The position numbers were made by a program, and so were the translations under genes. Positions 7,807-14,429 of a DNA stretch of 14,429 nt are shown piece after piece (the stretch's first letter is position 1; each line of letters begins with the position of its first letter). Source of the stretch: an uncultured Blautia sp. (GTDB taxonomy: Bacteria > Bacillota > Clostridia > Lachnospirales > Lachnospiraceae); contig UQSX01000077.1 in NCBI GenBank assembly GCA_900543715.1, forward strand, positions 1-14,429. The letters run 5' to 3'. The notes under the pieces were generated by a model that was not told the origin of the DNA, ran no database searches, and worked only from the letters and a program-made list of their open reading frames with translations.

Positions 7807-8079
7807 TCAGATGCGGTGCATCTTGGTAAAGATATCCTCATGCTGCACATGGACCGCCACGCCGATTTCTTTCCCCACTTCTTCCAGTTCCTTGGAAAGC
7901 ACATCCAGCTTTTTCGGGGACAGGCTGGTATCTGTGATCATCATCATATTGAAATATCCATCTACAATGGTCTGGGAAATATCCAGGATATTCACCCTGT
8001 TCTCTGCCAGATAAGTACATACCTTTGCGATAATGCCTACAGTATCTTTTCCCACTACAGTAATAATTGTCTTTTTCAT
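7807..8079 (-). CDS. ACT domain-containing protein (UPF0237)
   Basis: A 90-aa single-ACT-domain protein. ACT domains are small ferredoxin-like folds that bind amino acids or other small ligands as dimers. The N-terminal block KKTIITVVGKDTVGIIAKV, followed by LAENRVNILDISQTI and GYFNMMMITD, is typical of the UPF0237 group. The start at 8079 has AAGGAG seven bases before the ATG. It lies 15 bp after the walJ stop and 33 bp before UPF0210. With only a ligand-binding module, it presumably senses a metabolite for the UPF0210 protein; this is inference from the conserved pairing. The ligand is unknown. Confidence 0.9.
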   Translation of the reverse strand: MKKTIITVVGKDTVGIIAKVCTYLAENRVNILDISQTIVDGYFNMMMITDTSLSPKKLDVLSKELEEVGKEIGVAVHVQHEDIFTKMHRI

Positions 8080-8094
8080 GATTCTGCTCCTTTT

Positions 8095-8874
8095 CTAAAT
8101 GGTGACCAGGTCGGATATTCTCTCCCTGTGGGCCACGGTAATCTTAAAATCTGAGGAAGTCCAGGGATTTTCTCCCATAGTCACCTCTGAGCACACGGTC
8201 TCATAGGCCAGTGCCTCGTAATTGTTTTCCTGGCTCAGATGTCCCAGAAAAACCGCCTGGAGGCGGTCATGGAGAAGCCTGCAAAGCAGTCTTCCCGCCG
8301 TCTCATTGGACAAGTGCCCCTTATTTCCCAGGATACGCTGCTTCAGATAATAGGGATACCTTCCCACCTGAAGCATGTTCACGTCATGATTGGCCTCCAG
8401 AAGAAGCACATCCAGTCCTGAAAGATTCTGGACTATGTACTCATCATAATACCCCAGGTCTGTGGCAATCCCTACAGACTTTTACCCTACCGGTTCCGCC
8501 GCATCATGGGAGATGGCGAAAGGGTTTACCTGAAGGTCTCCGATCTGAAAAGGGCGGTCAGCCTCGATGACGTGAAAAAGATCAAGAGGCAGTTTCCCCA
8601 GACTGTTCATCCTCTGGATCGCCTCCATGGTCCCTTTTGTACAATAAACCGGTATCTCATGCTTTCTGGAAATCACTCCCAGACCTTTAATGTGATCGGA
8701 GTGTTCATGGGTGATCAGGATTCCGTCACACTCCTGACAGCTCCGGTCAATGCTGCGCAGTCCTTCCTCAATGCGCTTTTTACTGATCCCAACGTCTACC
8801 AGCAGGCTGGTGTGCTCACTTCCCACGTAAATACAGTTGCCGCTGCTTCCGCTGGCTATACTACACAGATTCAT
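8095..8874 (-). pseudogene. walJ: WalJ/YycJ metallo-beta-lactamase-fold hydrolase, interrupted by in-frame TAA
   Basis: WalJ (YycJ) proteins are metallo-beta-lactamase-fold enzymes of about 260 aa linked to DNA repair and cell-wall control in Firmicutes. The N-terminal part (130 codons from 8874) has ASGSSGNC, the metal motif THEHSDHIKG and SHDAAEP, and stops at TAA 8484-8482. The same frame resumes at once with KSVGIATDLG, then EANHD, GHLSNE and LGHLSQENN, and runs to the TAG at 8095. About six residues expected between AEPV and KSVG are missing, so an in-frame deletion of about 18 nt seems to have created the stop. A GTG at 8409 could restart the C-terminal part, but that fragment lacks the HxHxDH motif. 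The start overlaps the end of coaE by 14 bp with an AAGGATG site upstream, indicating translational coupling. Either a true null allele or a sequence error. Confidence 0.85.
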
Positions 8875-9463
8875 AATATGTTCTCATCCTTCGCTCGATC
8901 TGAAGATAGGTGTGGGCCACATCTTCATCGTTATATAATTGGAAGTCACAGTGAGCCTCATACTCCTCATCGGGAAGCTGATTTTCCATTACCTGGCGGA
9001 TCCGTTCATCTGAATATCCCCGGTCCCGGCGAAGGCGCTCCATCCGGACTTCTTTTTCGCAATAAATATACCATATCTCGTCACAGATTTCATCATATTT
9101 TTCTTCCAGAAGAAGGGCGGCTTCCAAAAAGAAGAATTCTGTCTCTTCTTTTCTGGATCTTTCTATCTCATTCACAATGTATTTTTTCACTTCAGGGTGG
9201 ATAATCCCATTGAGCTTTTTCAGCATTTCGGAATCCTTAAATACGATTTGGGCAATGGCCTGACGGTCCAGAGAGCCGTCCTCCTTTACGACCCAGTCTC
9301 CAAAAAGCTTCACCACCGGCTCATAGCATTTTCCCCAGGGCATCATCAGCATATGTCCTACTTCGTCTGCCTTTACGATCCTGGCATCAAAATGGGCCTC
9401 AATATAATTTAAAACCGCGCTTTTTCCTGAGCCTACGCCCCCTGTCACACCGATTACTCTCAT
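8861..9463 (-). CDS. coaE: Dephospho-CoA kinase
   Basis: Catalyses the last step of coenzyme A synthesis: ATP-dependent phosphorylation of the 3'-hydroxyl of dephospho-CoA, in the cytoplasm. The 200-aa protein is of normal length. It begins MRVIGVTGGVGSGKS, with the P-loop at residues 8-15, followed by the KADEVGH block (31-37) that supplies the catalytic aspartate (Asp33). The lid and CoA-binding region contains FFFLEAALLLE, a variant of the usual PLLFE-type motif. RRDRGYSDERIRQVMENQ is also typical of the family. The ATG at 9463 is preceded by AAGGAGGG at six bases. It lies 26 bp after the polA stop, a gene order common in Firmicutes, and its end overlaps walJ. Confidence 0.95.
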   Translation of the reverse strand: MRVIGVTGGVGSGKSAVLNYIEAHFDARIVKADEVGHMLMMPWGKCYEPVVKLFGDWVVKEDGSLDRQAIAQIVFKDSEMLKKLNGIIHPEVKKYIVNEIERSRKEETEFFFLEAALLLEEKYDEICDEIWYIYCEKEVRMERLRRDRGYSDERIRQVMENQLPDEEYEAHCDFQLYNDEDVAHTYLQIERRMRTYYESV

Positions 9464-9489
9464 ACTTTTCCCTCCTTCGTAAAAATCCG

Positions 9490-12135
9490 CTATTTGGCTT
9501 CATACCAGTTTTCTCCGGTATGCATATCCACTTCCAAAGCCACAGACAGCTCTGCTGCTCCTTTCATCTCTTCCTCCAGGATAGCGGCCACCCTGGGCTC
9601 TTCCTCTCTGGCTGTCTCAATGAGCAGCTCATCATGAACCTGAAGGATCAGCTTTGACTTCAGATTTTCTTCTCTGAGTCTTCTGCTTACCCGGTTCATG
9701 GCAATTTTTATGATGTCAGCAGCGGTTCCCTGAATGGGAGAATTCATAGCTACCCTTTCTCCGAAAGAACGCTGCATAAAGTTGCTGGATTTCAGTTCCG
9801 GCACCGGACGTCTTCTTCCAAACATAGTAGACACATATCCTTGTTCCTTTGCCTGTTTCACCAGTCCGTCCAGAAATCCTTTGATCTTTGGATAGGTCTT
9901 GAAATAATCCTCAATATACTGAGCAGCCTCTTTTCTGGTAATACTCAGATCCTGGCTCAATCCAAAGGAGCTGATGCCATAGACAATCCCAAAGTTCACT
10001 GCCTTGGCATTTCTTCTCTGAAGAGGTGTCACCTGTTCAAAGGGAACATGGAAGACCTGGGAAGCTGTGATTCTGTGGATATCCTGGGCCTCCCGGTATG
10101 CCTGGATCAGCTTCTCATCTCCTGACATATGGGCCAGCACGCGAAGCTCGATCTGGGAATAATCTGCATCCAGAAATACATAACCCTCTTTAGGGATAAA
10201 GACCTTCCTGAGCATTCTTCCCAGCTCTGTCCGGACAGGGATGTTCTGAAGGTTAGGCTCTGTACTGCTGATCCTTCCAGTGGCGGTAATGGTCTGATTA
10301 AAGGTGGAATGGATCCTTCCTCCTTCATCTATATAGTTGGCCAGACCGTCTGCATAAGTGGATTTCAGCTTTGCAAGCTGCCGGTATTCCAGGATATCCG
10401 CCACAATCTGATGGTCCGGCGCCAGCTTATCCAGCACATCTGCTGCAGTGGAATATCCGGTCTTAGTCTTCTTTCCCCCTGGCAGCTTCATCTTTTCAAA
10501 AAGGATCACCCCTAACTGTTTGGGCGAATTGATATTAAATTCCTCTCCGGCCTCTTCCCAGATGGTTTTCTCCAGCTCTTCAATACGGACCTGGAGTTTT
10601 TCTCCATATTCCTTCAGCTCTTCTCCATTGACCCGGATGCCCTCCTTTTCCATATCAGAAAGAGTAAAGAGCAGAGGCATTTCAATGTCTGTAAATAAAG
10701 CTTTCATTCCTGTGCTTTCCAGAGCTCCCAGAAGGGGCTTTTGAGACTTCAGCGCCACATAAGCCATGTAGCAGATACTTTTGGCAACTTCCTGTTCTTT
10801 TTCATCAGAAGCCTTCACATAGGAAAGCTTTCCTATAAGGTCTTCTTTAGCAGGAAGGATTTCTCCCAGGTATTCCTTGGCAATATCATCATAAGTATAT
10901 TGGGACTTCAGAGGATTCAGAAGATAGGCAGCGATCCCTGCGTCAAACATAGCTGTATGCTCCTGGATATCCATGTGACGGAGCATAGTCTTAATATCCA
11001 GAGAAGCAACCAGTCTGCCATGTCCGCAGAGACGGTCAGCCTTCTCCATGAGATAATCCCTGCTCAAAAATCCCTGGGGCAGAAAACAGTACACCTGAAA
11101 CTTCTCTTCCTCCTCATAGGACAGCCCCAGGCCAAGGAAACTATCTCCCTCTTCCAGAAGTTCCAGGCCGATGCCTTCTTTTTCTTCTGCTTTTTTGAAG
11201 ATTTCTTCTGCAAGGGCAAGATCCGTCACTGTCTGGAAATACTCTTCTGTCTTTACCTGTTCTCCCTTATCCTGGAATCTGGAAAGGAAGTTTTTAAACT
11301 CCAGCTCCTTGAAAAATTCATAGGCCTCCTGGGTATAGAAATCATGGACCCTTGCCTTCTCCCGTTCAAGTTCCACAGGACTATCCGTATTGATGGTCGC
11401 CAGCTTTCGGCTCAGCACTGCCAGATCATAATGCTCCAGAAAAGCGTTCTGGGCTTTCTTGGGCTTGATCTCCTCCACATGGGCATAAGCATTTTCTGCA
11501 GTTCCGTATTCCAGAAGAAGCTTTGTGGCAGTTTTCTCACCCACTCCTGGAAGTCCGGGAATATTGTCGGCAGAATCTCCCATCAGGGCTTTCAGCTCTA
11601 TGATCTGAGGCGGCGTAAGCTGGTAAGTCTCTTTCACGTCTTTTGCATAGTAGTCCTCAATGGTAGTTTTTCCTCCCTTTGTCTTGGGGATCCGGATACA
11701 GATGTGTTCCGTGGCCAGCTGAAGGAGATCCCTGTCGCCGGAAAGAATGGTCACATCCATTCCCTGGGTTTCGCTTTTCTTTGCCAGAGTTCCCAGGACA
11801 TCATCTGCCTCATATCCTTCTTTAGATACAATATTGACTCCCATGGCTTCCAGCACATCTTTCATCACCGGCACCTGTTCCCGCAGCTCTCCCGGCATAG
11901 GCTTTCTGGTCTCTTTGTAGGCATCATACATTTTATGGCGGAAGGTAGGCGCAGGAAGGTCAAAGGCTACTGTAAGGTAATCGGGATTCTCCTCCTCCAG
12001 CATTTTAAATAGGATATTAAGAAACCCGTATATGGCGTTGGTATGAAGGCCTTCGGAATTTGTCAGGTCCGGAAGCCCGTAATAGGTTCTGTTCAAAATA
12101 CTGTGCCCGTCTATCAGCAGGATTTTTTCCTTCAT
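9490..12135 (-). CDS. polA: DNA polymerase I
   Basis: Fills gaps and removes RNA primers in Okazaki fragment maturation and excision repair. The product is 881 aa and full length. The 5'-nuclease domain (about 1-290) shows LLIDG at the start, GDRDLLQL (133-140) and DSADNIPGLPGVGEKTA (187-203). The central proofreading-like domain (about 300-470) is degraded: the Exo I site near 322-328 reads GLELL without the DxE pair, and the Exo III tyrosine-aspartate motif is not seen. The polymerase domain has motif A ADYSQIELR (Asp658), motif B RRNAKAVNFGIVYG (707-720) and motif C HDE (834-836). It should therefore lack 3'-5' exonuclease activity, as is common in Firmicutes Pol I. The start at 12135 has AAGGAG seven bases upstream. 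It is the first gene of the six-gene unit and has its own promoter. Confidence 0.97.
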   Translation of the reverse strand: MKEKILLIDGHSILNRTYYGLPDLTNSEGLHTNAIYGFLNILFKMLEEENPDYLTVAFDLPAPTFRHKMYDAYKETRKPMPGELREQVPVMKDVLEAMGVNIVSKEGYEADDVLGTLAKKSETQGMDVTILSGDRDLLQLATEHICIRIPKTKGGKTTIEDYYAKDVKETYQLTPPQIIELKALMGDSADNIPGLPGVGEKTATKLLLEYGTAENAYAHVEEIKPKKAQNAFLEHYDLAVLSRKLATINTDSPVELEREKARVHDFYTQEAYEFFKELEFKNFLSRFQDKGEQVKTEEYFQTVTDLALAEEIFKKAEEKEGIGLELLEEGDSFLGLGLSYEEEEKFQVYCFLPQGFLSRDYLMEKADRLCGHGRLVASLDIKTMLRHMDIQEHTAMFDAGIAAYLLNPLKSQYTYDDIAKEYLGEILPAKEDLIGKLSYVKASDEKEQEVAKSICYMAYVALKSQKPLLGALESTGMKALFTDIEMPLLFTLSDMEKEGIRVNGEELKEYGEKLQVRIEELEKTIWEEAGEEFNINSPKQLGVILFEKMKLPGGKKTKTGYSTAADVLDKLAPDHQIVADILEYRQLAKLKSTYADGLANYIDEGGRIHSTFNQTITATGRISSTEPNLQNIPVRTELGRMLRKVFIPKEGYVFLDADYSQIELRVLAHMSGDEKLIQAYREAQDIHRITASQVFHVPFEQVTPLQRRNAKAVNFGIVYGISSFGLSQDLSITRKEAAQYIEDYFKTYPKIKGFLDGLVKQAKEQGYVSTMFGRRRPVPELKSSNFMQRSFGERVAMNSPIQGTAADIIKIAMNRVSRRLREENLKSKLILQVHDELLIETAREEEPRVAAILEEEMKGAAELSVALEVDMHTGENWYEAK

Positions 12136-12178
12136 GTCTGTTCTCCTTGTTGTTGGATAATTTCTATCTTATTCTTGT

Positions 12179-12207
12179 AGTATAGCATAAAGGAAACAAA
12201 AAAGACA
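12179..12207 (-). promoter_or_regulatory. Candidate extended -10 promoter for polA
   Basis: On the minus strand TGCTATACT forms an extended -10 (TATACT at 12184-12179) about 44 bases before the polA ATG. The hexamer 17 bp upstream (12207-12202) is weak and lies inside the galT terminator hairpin, which an extended -10 can tolerate. Start of transcription would be near 12172. Assigned by sequence only. Confidence 0.5.
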
Positions 12208-12235
12208 GGCAGGAACGCCTATCTTTTTTGTTTCC
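12192..12235 (-). terminator. Intrinsic terminator after galT
   Basis: GGAAACAAAAAAGA (12192-12205) pairs with TCTTTTTTGTTTCC (12222-12235), enclosing one mismatch and an AGGC/GCCT stem with a six-base loop. On the minus strand the inner GC-containing stem is followed directly by TCTTTTTT, the expected U-tract. The symmetric A/T arms could let it act in both directions. It begins 13 bp after the galT stop and separates galKT from the polA unit. Confidence 0.85.
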
Positions 12236-12248
12236 TCTGTATTTGTTC

Positions 12249-13739
12249 TTATAAAGCCTTTATAAAGCGGCGGAAGGCTTCCCTTCCCTCAGGTGTACAT
12301 TTATAAACTCCTGCGTCCTCCAGTACATGGACAAATACCTGCCCCACTTCTTCCTGAAGGATGTCCATTACATTCTCCTTTGTGATCTCAGGATATTTTG
12401 GAAGGAATTCCTTTACCCAGACGCTGTGTTTTTCCAGCATTTCATTTTCTGCAGGATCTTTTCCTTCCAATATGTATCCTGCCAGAAGTTCCAGTTCTTC
12501 CTTCAGTCTTGCAGGAAGGACTGCCAGACCCATAACCTCAATAAGACCGATATTTTCTTTCTTGATATGGTGGTACTCTGCATGGGGATGGTACACTCCT
12601 AAAGGATTTTCCTCCGTAGTGATATTATTTCTAAGGGTCAGATCCAGCTCGAACATATCCCCTTTCTTTCTGGCGATAGGAGTAATGGTATTGTGAGGCT
12701 CTCCATCTGTTTCTGCAAAGACAAAGGCTGCTTCGTCTGTATATCCTCTCCATACTTCCAGCACATGGCTGGCCAGATCAATAAGCCGCTTCTCGTCTTT
12801 GCTCCGGATCCTCAGCACGGAAAGAGGCCATTTTACAATGCCTGCTTCTACGTCCTCGTAGCCTGGAATGGCAACTTTTTCTTCCATAGGCGCCTTGGCC
12901 ATGGCAAAGGTATAGTGTCCTCCCTGGAAGTGATCGTGGCTTAAAATAGAGCCTCCTACAATGGGCAGGTCTGCATTGGAACCCAGGAAATAATGGGGGA
13001 ACAGCTTGATAAAATCAAAAAGTTTTACAAAAGTGTTTCTCTCAATCTTCATAGGAATGTGCTGTCCATTGAAGACAATACAATGTTCGTTATAGTAAAC
13101 ATATGGAGAATACTGGAATCCCCACTGGCTGTCATTAATAGTGATCGGGATGATCCGGTGGTTTTCTCTTGCAGGGTGGTTCAGTCTTCCTGCATATCCT
13201 TCATTTTCCATACAAAGCTGACATTTTGGATAGCTGCTCTGTTTTGCATTCTTTGCAGCGGCAATAGCCTTTGGATCTTTTTCCGGCTTGGAAAGGTTAA
13301 TGGTGATATCTATGGTCCCATAGGGACTTTCCACAGTCCAGCGCCTGTCTTTCTTTATGCGGTAACGGCGTATATAATCGGTATCCTGACTGAATTTATA
13401 GAAAAATTCTGTAGCCGCTTCAGGACTTTTTTCGTACTCTTTCCAGAATTTTTCCTGAACCTGGGCCGGACGGGGAACCAGGCAGTTCATGATCTTGGTA
13501 TCAAACAGATCCCGGTAGCCAATGCTGTCTTCAATAATTTCTCTTTTTACTGCCTCATTTAAAAGTTCTCCCAGAATGGTCTCCAGGTCTTTGCATACTT
13601 CCTGGTCCTCCGGCTCTGTGTATTCGTCTTCATGAAATACATCCAGCAGAAGATTTGTGGTATAAACCCTCTCACACTCAGGCACCAGCCCTGTATCAAT
13701 CCCATACTGTACCAGATCTCTGATATTCTTGTTCAACAT
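12249..13739 (-). CDS. galT: Galactose-1-phosphate uridylyltransferase, class II
   Basis: Leloir pathway enzyme that exchanges UMP between UDP-glucose and galactose-1-phosphate in the cytoplasm. The 496-aa length and sequence fit the class II (Gram-positive) family rather than the shorter class I enzyme. Key stretches are ENEGYAGRLNHPARENHRI (178-196), the histidine motif GGSILSHDHFQGGHY (262-276), presumed to carry the uridylylated histidine, and EYHHIKKENIGLIEVMG. The frame is open to 13799, but the ATG at 13739 is chosen: it gives the family's usual N-terminus (MLNKNIRDLVQYG) and has GGGTG six bases upstream plus AAGGAG slightly further. It lies 31 bp after the galK stop, so the two form an operon ending at the 12192-12235 hairpin. 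Confidence 0.95.
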   Translation of the reverse strand: MLNKNIRDLVQYGIDTGLVPECERVYTTNLLLDVFHEDEYTEPEDQEVCKDLETILGELLNEAVKREIIEDSIGYRDLFDTKIMNCLVPRPAQVQEKFWKEYEKSPEAATEFFYKFSQDTDYIRRYRIKKDRRWTVESPYGTIDITINLSKPEKDPKAIAAAKNAKQSSYPKCQLCMENEGYAGRLNHPARENHRIIPITINDSQWGFQYSPYVYYNEHCIVFNGQHIPMKIERNTFVKLFDFIKLFPHYFLGSNADLPIVGGSILSHDHFQGGHYTFAMAKAPMEEKVAIPGYEDVEAGIVKWPLSVLRIRSKDEKRLIDLASHVLEVWRGYTDEAAFVFAETDGEPHNTITPIARKKGDMFELDLTLRNNITTEENPLGVYHPHAEYHHIKKENIGLIEVMGLAVLPARLKEELELLAGYILEGKDPAENEMLEKHSVWVKEFLPKYPEITKENVMDILQEEVGQVFVHVLEDAGVYKCTPEGREAFRRFIKAL

Positions 13740-13770
13740 ATCTTTCACCCTTCTCCTTACTATTGCTCTT

Positions 13771-14429
13771 TCAGGCAATTCTTCTTGTTCCGTCACCAAT
13801 TTCCACTACATAAAAATCTGCAGCATATCCGATTTCTTTTTCGTAGACTTCACCTACATTTTTAATAAATGCATTTACTTTATCTTCTCTCACAATGCTG
13901 ACCGTACAGCCTCCAAAACCTGCGCCTGTCATTCTGGAGCCGATGACGCCTTCCTGTTTCCAGGCAGCCCCCACCAGAGTATCCAGCTCTTTCCCGGTGA
14001 CCTCATAGTCGTCTCTTAAGGAAATATGAGATTCATTCATCAATTTTCCAAAAACATCCAGTTTGTTATTTTTCAGAGCTTTTACCGCCTGAACTGTCCG
14101 CTGGTTTTCATATACCGCATGTTTTGCCCTCTTCCTGCACACAGGATTCTTTACAGCCTCTTTCACCTGTTCAAACTCTTCCTCTGTCAGTTCTCCCAGA
14201 GCATGAATGCTCTTTACCTTTTGAATATCTTTCAGGGCTTCCTCGCACTCAGCTCTTCTTTCATTATATTTAGAGTCTGTCAGTCTCCTCTTTTTGTTGC
14301 TGGCAGCAATCACGATTTTATATCCTTCCATATGGATAGGGGCATATTCATATTGAAGGTTCTGGGTATCAAGGAAGATCGCATGATCCTTTTTCCCCAT
14401 AGCAATGGCGAACTGATCCATGATCCCAC
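13771..14429 (-). CDS. galK: Galactokinase (5' end cut by window edge)
   Basis: Phosphorylates galactose at C1 with ATP, the first committed step of the Leloir pathway. Only the C-terminal 219 residues or so are present, of an expected 390-400. The frame runs off the edge through GIMDQFA, the conserved segment near residue 175 in the family that carries the catalytic aspartate. Downstream are ISLRDDYEVTGKELD and motif 3, GSRMTGAGFGGC, characteristic of the GHMP kinase superfamily and of galactokinase in particular. The ATG at 14421 is an internal methionine, not the start. The stop at 13771 is 31 bp before galT. No lesion is seen in the part present. Confidence 0.95.
   Translation of the reverse strand, partial: GIMDQFAIAMGKKDHAIFLDTQNLQYEYAPIHMEGYKIVIAASNKKRRLTDSKYNERRAECEEALKDIQKVKSIHALGELTEEEFEQVKEAVKNPVCRKRAKHAVYENQRTVQAVKALKNNKLDVFGKLMNESHISLRDDYEVTGKELDTLVGAAWKQEGVIGSRMTGAGFGGCTVSIVREDKVNAFIKNVGEVYEKEIGYAADFYVVEIGDGTRRIA

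Noticed and set aside
6895..8154. Plus-strand open frame of 419 codons opposite UPF0210, ACT and walJ
   Set aside because: It is antisense to three recognisable genes, crosses their boundaries, has cysteine- and histidine-rich composition of no family, and no ribosome binding site. It arises from codon bias on the opposite strand.
8095..8409. Independent small gene with a GTG start in the walJ C-terminal half
   Set aside because: It matches the C-terminal part of WalJ in the same frame, has only a weak start signal and lacks the metal-binding motif, so it is best read as part of the broken gene.
8482..8484. Stop codon read-through or recoding in walJ
   Set aside because: The TAA coincides with a gap of several expected residues, so a deletion junction explains it better than recoding.
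8861..8874. Overlap of coaE and walJ as evidence of a fusion or error
   Set aside because: A 14-bp overlap with a ribosome binding site inside the upstream gene is ordinary translational coupling.
10741..12012. Plus-strand open frame of 423 codons opposite polA
   Set aside because: Fully antisense to the well-conserved polA frame, with no domain features and no start signal.

Overview
The window looks like chromosomal DNA of a gut-type Firmicute, most likely a Lachnospiraceae member near Blautia or Mediterraneibacter. That placement is an inference from protein character (class II GalT, UPF0210/ACT pair, PolA with a degraded proofreading domain) and from strong AGGAGG-like ribosome binding sites; no 16S or other marker is present. 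Every gene but one lies on the minus strand, so the text follows transcription from right to left.

Right edge (14429-12249): the C-terminal half of galactokinase (galK) and a complete class II galactose-1-phosphate uridylyltransferase (galT), the Leloir pathway for galactose, ending in a strong hairpin terminator at 12192-12235. Middle (12184-6058): a probable six-gene transcription unit starting from an extended -10 promoter just after that terminator: polA, coaE, walJ (broken by an in-frame stop), an ACT-domain protein, a UPF0210/PFL protein and a small three-helix membrane protein. It faces a possible bidirectional terminator at 5945-6010.

Between the two blocks (5651-6057) is a gene-free stretch holding four diverged tandem copies of a 53-bp unit (5716-5926), which I cannot assign to any known element.

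Left block (5650-1): an AraC-family regulator on the plus strand, divergent from a sugar operon: sucrose-6-phosphate hydrolase (GH32), a glucose-type EIIA gene broken by a frameshift, a sucrose-type PTS EIIBC permease, and a GH36 alpha-galactosidase cut by the window edge. Together this suggests sucrose/raffinose-family sugar use: EIIBC imports and phosphorylates the sugar, GH32 cleaves the phosphorylated sucrose unit, the alpha-galactosidase removes galactose, and GalK/GalT could process that galactose.

The most notable observations are the two short deletion-like lesions in otherwise conserved genes (EIIA and WalJ), the 53-bp tandem array, a perfect 12-bp GC-rich hairpin with a T-rich 3' flank inside the alpha-galactosidase gene, and a dyad placed like an activator site over the sugar promoter. 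I found no clear evidence of a wholly new defence or mobile system, CRISPR array, tRNA, rRNA or insertion sequence.
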